Assembly: GCF_000716715.1 (NCBI RefSeq) | Contig: NZ_JNYJ01000027.1 | Coordinates: 1 to 64,000, forward strand | From: Dactylosporangium aurantiacum | GTDB taxonomy: Bacteria; Actinomycetota; Actinomycetes; Mycobacteriales; Micromonosporaceae | Direction: 5' to 3' | Length of the DNA: 64,000 bases | In this document: positions 48,090-57,110 of the stretch, piece by piece | Layout: each line of letters opens with the position of its first letter | Numbering within the stretch: position 1 is the first letter of the stretch | Program-made: the position numbers and the translations under genes | The notes under the pieces: model-generated | Databases searched by the model: none | Told to the model about the DNA's origin: nothing | Seen by the model: the letters and a program-made list of their open reading frames with translations, nothing else

Positions 48090-50854
48090 GCCTCTTCGGC
48101 CGGCGCCGGTCCGGCCCGATCGACTGGCCCGCGCTGCACAGCTTGCTGCGGCGGGGCAAGTTCGCCGCCATCGTCGACGCGCTGCGCGACCTCGACGAGC
48201 CGCAGCGCGTCGAGCTGGGCAGACAGCTCGTCGCGCTGCCCCGCTCCGGCGACTGGTTCAACGAGCAGGAGGCCACCGCCTATGCGGTCGCCGCCGTCGG
48301 GTGCGCGTCGACGGCCGCCAAGGCCGTCACCGTCATCGCCCGGCACGGCTTCCCCTGGTCGGCGGTGCTCACCCCGCCGGTGCTGCGCGCCGCCGCCGAC
48401 CGTGCCGTGCCGTGGCTCGGTGAGCTGGGCACCCGGCTCGCCGACCGGCTGCCCCGCGATGCCACGTTCGGCTCGTGGCGGCTCACCGCCGACCTGCTGC
48501 TCGCCGCCGGCGCGCCGGTCCCGACCGGCGAGCGGTTCGTCGACGGCTGGCTGCTGGCCCTGCGGGTCCGCCGGCACGACCGGACCGTGCTGGACGAGCT
48601 GCGGGCCAGCCCGTTCACCGACACGCTGCTGCCGCTGGCGTTCGAGCGCGACGACGTCGCCGCGTCCGTCGGCGCCCACGACCCGGTGACCCGGCAATGG
48701 ACGACCAGCCCCGCGATCCTGCTCGCCGTCGCCGCGCTCGTCGCGGAGGGCCGCGTCGAGCGGGCCTGGGCCCTCGACCGGTGCCTCGACGCCCTGCTCG
48801 GCACCCGCCCCAAGTCGGTGCTGCACGGCTTCACCCGATTCCACGACGTCCTCGCCCCGACCGGCGCCGAGGTCGCCGACCGCGCGACGATCTATCTCAA
48901 GCTGCTCACCGACGCGGCCGGTTCGGTGGCGACGATGGCGCAGAAGGTGCTGCGCACCGCCGACGAGGCCGGCACCGTGGAGCTGGAGCCGGTGCTCGAC
49001 GCGTCCCGCACGGTCCTCGGCCGCAGCGAGAAGGGCCTCGTCAAGGCGCAGCTGATCTGGCTGGAGAGGCTCGCGAAGCGGCACCCGGACCGCGCCGCCG
49101 AGGTCGCCGAGACGGTCGCCGTCGCCACCGACCACCCCGACGTGCAGCTGCGCGACCGGGCCGCGGCGTTCGTCGCCAAACACGCGCCGGCCGTCGCCGT
49201 GCCGGTGGCCGCGCAGGTCACCGAGCCGCAGCCGGACCTGTTGCCGGGGCCGCTCCCGGCCGCCGAGCTGCCCGAGCCGATCGCCACCCCCGACGAGCTG
49301 GCCGAGGAGGTCGCCGCGCTCGACCAGACCCCATGGCAGACGGTCCCGTTCGAGCGGGTCCTGGCGGCGCTGGTGCGCCTGCACATCACCGACCCCGACG
49401 GGCTGCGGGCCGCGCTCGCCCCGGTCATGCCGCGCGTCGGCGACCGGCTCGGCATCCGCTGGTGGGTCAGCGACGCGCACCGGGAGGCCGGGGCCCTGTT
49501 CACCGCCGCGCTCAACCAGGCCGCCGGCCTGCCGTATGAGCTCGCCGAGGCGACCAGGATCCTGCGGGGCGCGCCGGCGGACGTGCGGGTCGGCAACCCG
49601 TATGCGAAGCTGCACGGCGTCCTCATGCTCCGGCTCGCCGAGGTCGTGGTCCGGCTGCGCACCGAGCCGGTGCCCACGCTCGTGGCGACCCCCACCCGGG
49701 TCAACGGCCTGCTCGACCCGGCCGCCCTGGTCGAGCGGCTGGCCCGCGCCGAGCGGGAAGGCTGGCGGCCGTGGCAGCGGGACCTGCGCCAGGCGCTCTA
49801 CCGGCTGCCCGCCGACGTCGACCCCGACGTGCTGCGGCAGGCCCGCACCCTGCGCTCCGACGCCGGCTCGGCGCTGGTGGAGTGGCTGGAGGCCGGCGGG
49901 ACCGGCCGGCCGGCCGTCGACGTGGTCCGGGTCCACCGCCAGCGCGCCGAGCGCGGCCGCTACCTCGACTGGCTGCCCGAGTCCCGCTTCTACGCCGCCG
50001 CGCGGCCCGATCCGTCGGCTCTGGATCCGTATCGGCTGACCGAGCTCACCCCGCCGCCCGTCGTCAACGCCGACCTCGGCTCGCACAGCTGGGCCGCGGT
50101 GTGGCCGTCGGTGCTGCCGGCGCAGCGCGAGATCGTCGCCGCCTGCCTGCTGCCGATCATCGCCTCGGCGACCGACCTGTCCAGCGGGCGCGGCGACGCC
50201 CGGCTCCTGCCGCTGCTCGCCGAGCTGGACGGCCCGGTCGGCACGGCGACCCTGACCGCCATCGCCTACGGCCTCGCCGCCACCCAGCCGGACGAACGCA
50301 TCGCGGCCCTCGACGCGCTCCTCGCCGTCGGCGGCCTGCCGAGTTTCGCCGGCGCGACGCTCGGCAGCCAGCTCGCCCGCCTGACCTCGACCAAGCTCAT
50401 CGTCCTGGGGCGGGCCGTGACGCAGCTGGAGGAGGCGGCGCGGATCGCCCCGGGGATGACGTGGCAGGTCGCGGCGGGTGCCTTGGGCGGGCTGCTGCCC
50501 GCGGAGCACACGGGCCGCGCCCCGGTCCCGGCGGTGACACCCACGCCGGCCGCGTCTTCGTCCGCCTCGTCGTCCGCGTCGTCTTCCGTCTCGTTGGCCG
50601 CGTCGTCCGCGTCGTCGGCCGCGCGGGCTGGGGGCACGCAGGGTGGTGGCGACGGCCGTTCGCCCGGTGGGAAGGGACGTGCGGTGCATGCGACGCCGCG
50701 TGGCCTGCCGGACCTGCTGACGGTCGCGTCGACCGCGGCGGCGGCTTCGGGTTCCCGGGGTGAGGTGCCGGGACTCGCCGACCTGGCCGCCCGCTCCGGT
50801 TCGACGAGGCTGGTCGTCGAGGCGCGGCGCCTGCGGAGGACGCTGACCGGCTGA
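48086..50854 (+). CDS. DUF6493-family large helical protein
   Basis: This 922-aa protein, translationally coupled to the SWIM gene (GTGA overlap), is rich in Ala/Leu/Arg helices typical of a HEAT-like solenoid (LIWLERLAKRHPDRAAEVAE, QLRDRAAAFVAKHAPAVAVP). It resembles DUF6493 proteins; the biochemical role is unknown. A low-complexity Ser/Ala stretch (SSSASSSASSSVSLAASS, near residues 820-850) and a Gly-rich stretch separate the solenoid from a short C-terminal helical region. There is no signal peptide or membrane helix. Pairing with a SWIM protein suggests a joint nucleic-acid- or protein-binding complex, by inference only. Confidence 0.75.
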   Translation: MSLFGRRRSGPIDWPALHSLLRRGKFAAIVDALRDLDEPQRVELGRQLVALPRSGDWFNEQEATAYAVAAVGCASTAAKAVTVIARHGFPWSAVLTPPVLRAAADRAVPWLGELGTRLADRLPRDATFGSWRLTADLLLAAGAPVPTGERFVDGWLLALRVRRHDRTVLDELRASPFTDTLLPLAFERDDVAASVGAHDPVTRQWTTSPAILLAVAALVAEGRVERAWALDRCLDALLGTRPKSVLHGFTRFHDVLAPTGAEVADRATIYLKLLTDAAGSVATMAQKVLRTADEAGTVELEPVLDASRTVLGRSEKGLVKAQLIWLERLAKRHPDRAAEVAETVAVATDHPDVQLRDRAAAFVAKHAPAVAVPVAAQVTEPQPDLLPGPLPAAELPEPIATPDELAEEVAALDQTPWQTVPFERVLAALVRLHITDPDGLRAALAPVMPRVGDRLGIRWWVSDAHREAGALFTAALNQAAGLPYELAEATRILRGAPADVRVGNPYAKLHGVLMLRLAEVVVRLRTEPVPTLVATPTRVNGLLDPAALVERLARAEREGWRPWQRDLRQALYRLPADVDPDVLRQARTLRSDAGSALVEWLEAGGTGRPAVDVVRVHRQRAERGRYLDWLPESRFYAAARPDPSALDPYRLTELTPPPVVNADLGSHSWAAVWPSVLPAQREIVAACLLPIIASATDLSSGRGDARLLPLLAELDGPVGTATLTAIAYGLAATQPDERIAALDALLAVGGLPSFAGATLGSQLARLTSTKLIVLGRAVTQLEEAARIAPGMTWQVAAGALGGLLPAEHTGRAPVPAVTPTPAASSSASSSASSSVSLAASSASSAARAGGTQGGGDGRSPGGKGRAVHATPRGLPDLLTVASTAAAASGSRGEVPGLADLAARSGSTRLVVEARRLRRTLTG

Positions 50855-51493
50855 CTCCGGCTTGCCGGCTGCTGCCTCCGGCCGCCTCCGGCTTGCCGAG
50901 CGGGGGCGTGTCGCGAGGGACTCACGCGCCTCGACATGACCGACATCGGGCCGGTCGGCCTCTACGAGCTGCTCGTCGCGGTGGGCCCGGGTCACACATG
51001 ACCGACATCGGGCCGGTCGGCCTCTACGAGCTGCTCGTCGCGGTGGGCCCGTATCACATAGGCCGTGTCGCGTTGGCGTCCGACATGGGCCCATGTCGCA
51101 CGGCCCATGTCGCGTGGGGCCGTCGTGCGGGGCCGTCGCGTGGAGGGCTGTCGCGTGGAGGGCTGTCGCGTGGAGGGCTGTCGCGTGGAGGGCTGTCGCG
51201 GGCTGTCCGGCCGGCTGCTGCGGCGGCGTGTGCGCCTGGCTGGCTGCCTCTGCGTGCCCGGCTGGCCTGCCTGTGGCTGGTCCTGCCTGGCTGGTCCTGC
51301 CTCTGCGGCTGCCTGCTGTTTTGGCTGGCTGCCGCGTGTGCCGGCACCGGTGCCCTCGTGTCTCCGGTGCCGGCCTTGCTCCGTCCATCGTGGCGGACGC
51401 CCGGGCGTGGCTCCAGGACGTTGGCCGGAACTTTGTCGGAACTTGTCATACCGAAGGCGTACGGTGGCCCGCATCAGCACGTGAAGGTCAGGG
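50855..51493. repeat. Repeat-rich intergenic region
   Basis: This 639-nt stretch has no confident gene. A 56-bp sequence is duplicated at 50934-50989 and 50996-51051. It starts ACATGACCGACATCGGGCC, so each copy begins a short frame MTDIGPVGLYELLVAVGP, and the second ATG overlaps the TGA of the first. A 15-bp unit TCGCGTGGAGGGCTG is repeated perfectly four times at 51136-51195. Beyond it the DNA is a low-complexity CTG/CCTGC-rich run. Part may be the 5' region of the NB-ARC regulator. Confidence 0.75.
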
Positions 51494-54085
51494 ATGGCGA
51501 TGCAAGAGGACAGCGGCTCCGGGGCGTTCGGTGCGCTGGTGCGTGCCCACCGGCGGCGGCTGGGCCTCACGCAGGAGGAGCTGGCGACGAAGGCCGGGCT
51601 GAGCGTGCGCAGCATCGTGAAGCTGGAGGGCGGGCGGATCGCGGTGCCGCGGCCGCCGACGGTGCGGCTGCTCGCGGAGGTGTTCGGGCTCACCGGCGCC
51701 GACGCGGACGACTTCCACCGGTGCGCGGCCGGTGTCGGCGCCGGCACCGTGGCCGGTCCGCCGGTGCCGGCGGGGCGGGTGCCGGCGCAGTTGCCGCCGG
51801 ACGTGTCGACGTTCACCGGGCGGGCGGCGGAGCTGGCGGCCCTCGACGCGATGGCCGCCGAGGCCGCCGACCAGCCGACCGCGGTGTTCGTGGCGGTCAT
51901 CACGGGGCCGGCCGGGGTCGGCAAGACCGCCCTCGCGGTGCGGTGGGCCCATCACGTGCGGGACCGGTTCCCCGGTGGCCAGCTGTATGTGAACCTCCGC
52001 GGCTATGACCCGGCCCAGCCGATGCCCGCCGCCGATGCCCTGGCCCGGTTCCTGACCGCGCTCGGGGTGGCGGCGCAGGACGTGCCCGTGGACGTGGACG
52101 ACCGGGCCGCCCGGTTCCGCACCGAGGTCGCCGACCGGCGGGTCCTGCTGCTGCTGGACAACGCGTCGTCGGTCGAGCAGGTCCGGGCGCTGCTGCCCGG
52201 CACGGCGTCGTGCGCGGTGCTGGTGACCAGCCGCGACACGCTGCCCGGGCTGGTCGCCGTCGACGGTGCGCGGCGGGTCGAGGTCGACCTGCTGCCGGCC
52301 GGTGACGCCGGTGCGCTGCTGCGGCGGCTGGTCGGGGTGCGGGCCAGGTCCGAGCCGGTGGCCGCCGCCACCCTCGCCGAGCAGTGCGCGCGGCTGCCGC
52401 TGGCGCTGCGGGTCGCCGCCGAGCTCGCGGTCTCCCGGTCCGACACCACCCTCGCCGACCTGGTCGCCGAGCTGCACGACCAGCGCGGCCGGCTGGCGCT
52501 GCTCGCCGCCGGCGACGACCCGCGGGCCTCGGTGTCGGCGGTGCTGTCATGGTCGGTGCGGCACCTGCCGGCGGCCGCCGCCCGGGCGTTCCGGCTGCTC
52601 GGTCTGCACCCGGGTCCGGACTTCGACGCGTACGCCGCCGCCGGCCTCACCGGCGCCACCCTCCCCGAGACCCGGGCGACCCTGGCCGTCCTGGCCCGCG
52701 CCCACCTCGTGCACCGCACCGCCCCGGGCCGTTACGGCATGCACGACCTGCTGCGTGCGTACGCCGCCGAGCGGGCCCACACCGCCGAGCAAGCGGACGA
52801 GGCGGGGCGGGCGGACGAGGTGGGGCGGGCGGACGAGGTGGGGCGGGCGGACGAGGTGGGGCGGGCGGACCAGGCCCGGCTCGCGGACCAGGCCCGGCTC
52901 GCGGACCGGACCGGGCGGGAGGCGGCCGACGCGCGGACGCGGATGTTCGACTTCTACCTGGCGGCCGCGAGCGCCGCGACGGATGTGTTGTTCCCCAACG
53001 GCCCAGCCATCCACCCGGCGACACCGACGCCGGTCGCTGCCGCGGCGGTGGCTGCGACCACGGTGCCTTCGGCTGTCGTGGTGCCGCCGGTGCCGGTCGA
53101 CCGGGCGGCGGCGCGGGCGTGGCTCGACGGTGCACGGGCGGCGCTGCTCGCGATCGTCGCGCAGACCGCCACCGAGGGCTGGCCGGCGCACGCCGTGCGG
53201 CTGTCGGCGGTCCTGACCCGGTATCTCACCGGTGGGCAGCCCGCGGACGCGGTCGCCGTGCACGGGCACGCCCTCGAGGCGGCCCGCGTCCTCGGGGACC
53301 CGGCGGGAGAGGCCGCGGCCGGCACCGCGCTCGGCGTCGCGCTGCTGCGGCTCGGGCGGACCGACGACGCCACCGGGCACCTCGAGCGGGCGGTGCGGCG
53401 GTATGCGGACCTCGGCGACGTCGCCGGTGAGGCCCGGGCCGTCACGGGGCTGGGGCTGGTGGCCGGCAGCCTCAGCCGGCTCGCGCCGGCCGTGGCCTGC
53501 TTCGAACGGGCGGTGCGGCTGTTCCAGCAGGCCGGTGACGTGCCGGGCGAGGCGCGCGCCCTGAACAATCTCGGTCTCGTCGAGGAGCGCGCCGGCGACT
53601 ACGGTCCGGCCGGCGAGCACCTGCGGCGGGCGCTGCTGCTGTACCAGCGGCTCGGCAACCGGCTGGGGGAGGCGAGCGCGCTGACGGACCTCGGCATCGT
53701 CGAGCACCGGCTGGGGCACCACGAGCTGGCGGCGGAGCGGCACCGGCGGGCCCTCGCGGTGTTCGTCGACGGGCAGGACCGCATCGGCGAGGCGTGGGCG
53801 CGCAACGGGCTTGGCGAGGCCGCGCGGGCGCTCGGCGACCCGGCCGGGGCGCTGTCGCACCACGTGGCCGCCCTGGCCGCCGCGATCGTCGCTGACGCCC
53901 GGGACCAGCAGGCGCGCGCCCACCGCGGGCTCGGCGACGCCCACGAGGCCCTGCACGACCTGGCCCGCGCGGGGGTGCACCACGAGCACGCCGTGTCCCT
54001 GTACGCGGAGCTCGGCATGCCCGAGGCCGGTGAGCTCCGGGCCCGCCTGACGAGGACCACGCAGGAGGACGCTGCCCAGGAGTGA
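51494..54085 (+). CDS. AfsR-like HTH/NB-ARC/TPR transcriptional regulator
   Basis: This 863-aa cytosolic STAND regulator opens with an XRE-type HTH (LVRAHRRRLGLTQEELATKA, about residues 13-70). The NB-ARC ATPase (about 105-400) has Walker A ITGPAGVGKTALAVRWAHHV and Walker B VLLLLDNASSVEQ, with GLPLAL-like RLPLALRVAAELA. The C-terminal half holds at least five TPR repeats (GEARALNNLGLVEERAGDYG, GEASALTDLGIVEHRLGH). A linker near 434-475 is built from seven 6-residue repeats encoded by 18-bp DNA repeats. No BTAD domain is seen, so it is AfsR-like only in NB-ARC/TPR layout. Start: ATG 51494 or ATG 51500. The target is unknown. Confidence 0.87.
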   Translation: MAMQEDSGSGAFGALVRAHRRRLGLTQEELATKAGLSVRSIVKLEGGRIAVPRPPTVRLLAEVFGLTGADADDFHRCAAGVGAGTVAGPPVPAGRVPAQLPPDVSTFTGRAAELAALDAMAAEAADQPTAVFVAVITGPAGVGKTALAVRWAHHVRDRFPGGQLYVNLRGYDPAQPMPAADALARFLTALGVAAQDVPVDVDDRAARFRTEVADRRVLLLLDNASSVEQVRALLPGTASCAVLVTSRDTLPGLVAVDGARRVEVDLLPAGDAGALLRRLVGVRARSEPVAAATLAEQCARLPLALRVAAELAVSRSDTTLADLVAELHDQRGRLALLAAGDDPRASVSAVLSWSVRHLPAAAARAFRLLGLHPGPDFDAYAAAGLTGATLPETRATLAVLARAHLVHRTAPGRYGMHDLLRAYAAERAHTAEQADEAGRADEVGRADEVGRADEVGRADQARLADQARLADRTGREAADARTRMFDFYLAAASAATDVLFPNGPAIHPATPTPVAAAAVAATTVPSAVVVPPVPVDRAAARAWLDGARAALLAIVAQTATEGWPAHAVRLSAVLTRYLTGGQPADAVAVHGHALEAARVLGDPAGEAAAGTALGVALLRLGRTDDATGHLERAVRRYADLGDVAGEARAVTGLGLVAGSLSRLAPAVACFERAVRLFQQAGDVPGEARALNNLGLVEERAGDYGPAGEHLRRALLLYQRLGNRLGEASALTDLGIVEHRLGHHELAAERHRRALAVFVDGQDRIGEAWARNGLGEAARALGDPAGALSHHVAALAAAIVADARDQQARAHRGLGDAHEALHDLARAGVHHEHAVSLYAELGMPEAGELRARLTRTTQEDAAQE
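52793..52918 (+). repeat. Seven-unit 18-bp tandem repeat inside the NB-ARC gene
   Basis: Seven 18-bp units starting GCGGACGAGG or GCGGACCAGG encode ADEAGR, three ADEVGR, two ADQARL and ADRTGR. Since 18 is a multiple of 3, copy-number change would keep the frame and alter only the length of the linker between NB-ARC and TPR regions. Confidence 0.85.
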
Positions 54086-54125
54086 CACGACGGCCGTGCC
54101 GAGACGAACCTCCATGGCACCCCCG

Positions 54126-54566
54126 CTACCGGCGGCTGCGGGGACGGCTCGCTGCCTGTGGTGTGAGGTGGCGGCCCAGCACCTCCAGCGCGGCGAGGAC
54201 CTCCGGCAGCCGCGAGGGCTCGCCGAGAGCCGTGGCGACGGCCGGGCCGATGTCGACGGCCGCGACCTCGCGCTGGCGGGCGGTCGGGGACGGGTTGCGG
54301 CGCAGCAGCTGGCGGCGCCGGTCCGCCGGATCTGGGTCGGCGAGCACCGAGCCGGCCTCGCGCAGGCGGGCCACGGCGCCGGAGACCGCGCTCTGCGGCA
54401 GGCCCGTCCGGTCCGCGATCTCGCCGACGGTGGTGCCGGGGTGCTCGTACACGTCGCTCATGACGATCACGACCGTGCGTTCGCCGCCGGCGGGGGTGGC
54501 CGGGAGGGCCTGCTCGCCGAGCTTCATCAGGGTCCTGCCGAGCAGGATCAGTTCCACGGGGCCCAT
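54126..54566 (-). CDS. MarR-family transcriptional regulator
   Basis: This 146-aa winged-helix regulator opens MGPVELILLGRTLMKLGEQA. The HTH is seen in TVVIVMSDVYEHPGTTVGEIADRTGLPQSAVSGAVARLREAG (about residues 30-75) and the wing in DPADRRRQLLRRNP. It is a repressor-type protein likely released by a small ligand. ATG 54566 is chosen because a -10 TATCGT (minus strand, 54574-54579) precedes it by 8 nt, so it is leaderless; GTG 54575 lies within that box. It is divergent from an alpha/beta hydrolase gene that it probably represses. Confidence 0.87.
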   Translation of the reverse strand: MGPVELILLGRTLMKLGEQALPATPAGGERTVVIVMSDVYEHPGTTVGEIADRTGLPQSAVSGAVARLREAGSVLADPDPADRRRQLLRRNPSPTARQREVAAVDIGPAVATALGEPSRLPEVLAALEVLGRHLTPQAASRPRSRR

Positions 54567-54588
54567 GTGTGCCACGATACATCACTCT

Positions 54589-54616
54589 TGATGCATCAGA
54601 AATGATGCATTAGCAT
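54589..54616. promoter_or_regulatory. MarR operator and hydrolase promoter
   Basis: The palindrome TGATGCATCA (54589-54598) and a second TGATGCAT (54603-54610) are spaced 14 nt apart. TAGCAT (54611-54616) is a -10 box 9 nt before the hydrolase ATG at 54625. A MarR dimer here would block both divergent promoters. This is the AT-richest stretch in the area. Confidence 0.6.
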
Positions 54617-54624
54617 CCGGTCAC

Positions 54625-55440
54625 ATGGAGAACCTGGTGAGTGTCGACGGTGCCCGCATCCATTACGAGGTCGCGGGGCGTGGTCCCGTGCTGCTCGTCG
54701 CGCAGAGCGGCGAAGGCGACGCCGGCCGGAGCGTCGACCTGGTCGGCCGGCTGGTGGACCGGTTCACGGTCGTGACGTACGACCGGCGCGGCCTGTCCCG
54801 CAGCCGCCCCGACGACCCGGCCGCACCGGTGACGGTCCGGCAGCACGCCGACGACGCGGCGGCGGTCCTGCGGCAGGTCACCGGCGAGCCGGCCGTCATG
54901 CTCGGGCTCAGCCTCGGTGCGGCGATCGGGCTGCACCTGCTGGCGGCGCACCCGGGCACCGTCGGCACCCTGATCGCGCACGAGCCGATCGCGCTGCGGT
55001 TCCTCCCGCCGGCGGAGGAGGCCGACGCCCGCGCGCGGCTGGAGTCGGTGCGCGCGGTGCACCGGCGCGACGGCTGGCGGGCCGCGGCCGCCCGGGTCGC
55101 CGCCGTGCTGGGCATCGACCCACGCGGGCAGGAGACCGAGCCGGGGATCACCGCGTTCCCGTTCACCGCGCAGCGGGCGGCCAACTTCGAGTACTTCCTC
55201 ACCAACGACCTGGCCGCGGTGCTGGCCGACCCGCTCACCCTCGCCGACGTCCCCGGCGGCGCCCGCATCCTGCCGGCCGTCGGGCGGACCAGCCCGCCCG
55301 ACGGCTTCGACTTCCTGGCCGCGCAGGCGCTCGCCGCCCACCTCGGCGTCCCGGCGCACCGGTTCCCGGGCGGGCACAACGGCAACCTGACCCACCCGGG
55401 CGCGTTCGCCGACGCGGTCCGGCGGCTGGCCACCGCGTAA
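54625..55440 (+). CDS. Alpha/beta hydrolase under MarR control
   Basis: This 271-aa cytosolic hydrolase has the nucleophile elbow VMLGLSLGAAIGLHLLAAHP (Ser near residue 94) and the strand segment FTVVTYDRRGLSRSRP. The oxyanion motif is altered: PVLLVAQSGEGDAGRS replaces the usual HG. A His near the C-terminus (FPGGHNGNLTHPG) can complete the triad. It is similar to proteins annotated as alpha/beta hydrolases of unknown substrate; detoxification is a guess from the MarR pairing. Leaderless or with a very short leader. Confidence 0.85.
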   Translation: MENLVSVDGARIHYEVAGRGPVLLVAQSGEGDAGRSVDLVGRLVDRFTVVTYDRRGLSRSRPDDPAAPVTVRQHADDAAAVLRQVTGEPAVMLGLSLGAAIGLHLLAAHPGTVGTLIAHEPIALRFLPPAEEADARARLESVRAVHRRDGWRAAAARVAAVLGIDPRGQETEPGITAFPFTAQRAANFEYFLTNDLAAVLADPLTLADVPGGARILPAVGRTSPPDGFDFLAAQALAAHLGVPAHRFPGGHNGNLTHPGAFADAVRRLATA

Positions 55441-55452
55441 CACCGCGAGCCC

Positions 55453-56148
55453 TCACACCAGGGACAGTGCCCGGTCGCTCACCACGCAGTGCATGCCGAA
55501 CAGGGCGGCCCGGCGGCGGGCGAAGTCGGCCAGTCCAGGCGTGTCGGCGTAGTCGAGCGCGAACAGCTCCAGGTCGTAGCGCGGCAGGTCCTCGGCGACC
55601 CTCGCGTGGCCTTCCAGGATCTCCGGCGGCCAGGGGCCGTACCCGTCGTCGGTCCAGCGCGCGGAGAAGGACTCGAACAGAATCCCGTCGACGTGCTCGG
55701 CGAGGTCCGGCAGCATGCCGAAGCCCCGGTTGGCCAGCACGTAGCCGGAGCCGGCCACCGACCGGACCGCGGCCACGAGACGCAGCAGGTCGGGCAGGTC
55801 CTCCGGGAACGTCAGCTCGACGTTGAGCGTGTCGAGGAACAGGCCGGTGAACCCGCCGTCGATCGCGGCGCGGGCCTGCCCCAGGACGTGGTCGAACCAG
55901 CCCGGATGGCCGACGTGGACGAACGCGCCGCCCCAGTCGGGGTTGCGTTGCGGCCGCTGCCAGGGGGCCGGCGGGCCCTGGTCCTCCGACAGCGACAGGT
56001 AGGCGAGCGGCTCGGTGCCGTCGGCCCGCAGCAGCGCCAGCTCCTGCGGGCCGTAGAACTCCGGCTGCAGGATCGCCCGCCGGTACCGGCGCAGGCTCGC
56101 GAGGCGCCCGGTGCCGTAGTAGAAGACGATCGGGGCCTTGGCGTTCAC
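55453..56148 (-). CDS. Cytosolic GH114/TM1410-like putative glycoside hydrolase
   Basis: This 231-aa protein has the (beta/alpha)8 pattern of endo-alpha-1,4-polygalactosaminidase-like proteins: PIVFYYGTGRL, PLAYLSLSEDQ, FTGLFLDTLNVELTFPEDL (with the expected catalytic Asp), GYVLANRGFGML and GILFESFSARW. There is no signal peptide, unlike its paralogue at 58443. GTG 56148 overlaps the stop of the upstream epimerase (GTGA), making it the last gene of the exopolysaccharide operon. It may trim or edit a GalN- or GalNAc-containing intermediate, or be non-catalytic. Related domains occur in PelA. Confidence 0.75.
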   Translation of the reverse strand: MNAKAPIVFYYGTGRLASLRRYRRAILQPEFYGPQELALLRADGTEPLAYLSLSEDQGPPAPWQRPQRNPDWGGAFVHVGHPGWFDHVLGQARAAIDGGFTGLFLDTLNVELTFPEDLPDLLRLVAAVRSVAGSGYVLANRGFGMLPDLAEHVDGILFESFSARWTDDGYGPWPPEILEGHARVAEDLPRYDLELFALDYADTPGLADFARRRAALFGMHCVVSDRALSLV

Positions 56149-57110
56149 CGGGCCGCCCACCCTCGGTACCACTCGACGGTGCGCCGCACGCCCTCCTCCA
56201 GGTCGACGGACGGGCGGTAGCCGGTCAGGGCGCGCAGCAGCCCCAGGTCGGGGCAGCGCCGGGTGACCGATCCCGGGGCACCCTCGACCGGCTCCAGGGC
56301 CGCGTCGGCGCCGGTGACCCGCAGGACCAGCTTGGCGAGGTCCGCGATGTTGGTCTCGGCGGTGTCGTCGCCGATGTGCACGATCCGCCCCGCCGCGTCC
56401 GGGCAGGCCATCAGCCGCAGGATCGCCTCGACCGCGTCGTCGACGTAGCAGAACGCCCGGGTCTGGTCGGCGCCCGGGACGCTGAACGGGGACTCGCCGC
56501 GCAGCGCCCGCAGCGCCATCTCCGGGATCGCGTGGTCGGTGCCCATCCGCGGGCCGTACACGTTGTGGAACCTGCCGACGACGGCGTCGAACCCCTTCGC
56601 CCTGGCGCCGTGGATGAAGGCGGCCTCGCCGAGCAGTTTGCTCACGGCGTACGCGTAGCGGGGGGCGGTGACGTCCCCGACCGTCACCGGGGTGGTCTCG
56701 CCGGTCGGCACCGGGGCGATCCCGGCGTCCACCGAGCCGGCGTAGACCTCGCTGGTCGAGGCGAAGAACACCCGGTCACCCGGCAGCAGCCAGTCGAGCA
56801 GGTGCAGCGCGCTGAAGGTGTTGACCCGCACCACCCTGGCCGGGTCCGCCTCCACGTTGCGGACACCGACCACGGCGGCCAGCAGGTAGACCTGGTCCCA
56901 GCCGTGCGGCAGCCGCTGCCAGGTGGCCGGGTCGGTGAGGTCGCCGGGGCGGACGTCGACCAGCGGGCTGCGGGACAGCTCGGCCAGCTCCACGTCGTCG
57001 CGGCCCCGGGAGAAGTCGTCCACGATGCAGACCTCGTGGCCGTCCCCGGCCAGCCGGCGGGCCAGGTGCAGGCCGATGAAGCCCGCACCGCCGAGCAGCA
57101 GCGCCTTCAT
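56145..57110 (-). CDS. NAD-dependent epimerase/dehydratase (nucleotide-sugar) 1
   Basis: This 321-aa extended short-chain dehydrogenase has an N-terminal GGAGFIGLHLARRLAGDG (NAD-binding GxxGxxG), YxxxK at YAYAVSKLLGEAAF near residue 158 with the preceding Ser in VFFASTSEVYAGS, and NVYGPRMG later. It fits UDP-glucose 4-epimerase/decarboxylase-like enzymes. Together with the upstream nucleotide-sugar dehydrogenase it could make a uronic or pentose NDP-sugar. ATG 57110 overlaps the stop of that dehydrogenase (ATGA). Confidence 0.88.
   Translation of the reverse strand: MKALLLGGAGFIGLHLARRLAGDGHEVCIVDDFSRGRDDVELAELSRSPLVDVRPGDLTDPATWQRLPHGWDQVYLLAAVVGVRNVEADPARVVRVNTFSALHLLDWLLPGDRVFFASTSEVYAGSVDAGIAPVPTGETTPVTVGDVTAPRYAYAVSKLLGEAAFIHGARAKGFDAVVGRFHNVYGPRMGTDHAIPEMALRALRGESPFSVPGADQTRAFCYVDDAVEAILRLMACPDAAGRIVHIGDDTAETNIADLAKLVLRVTGADAALEPVEGAPGSVTRRCPDLGLLRALTGYRPSVDLEEGVRRTVEWYRGWAAR

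Noticed and set aside
47951..51388. An 1145-codon open frame on the minus strand
   Set aside because: It mirrors the SWIM/DUF6493 genes, which carry the recognisable motifs, and its translation is low-complexity Arg/Gly/Gln.
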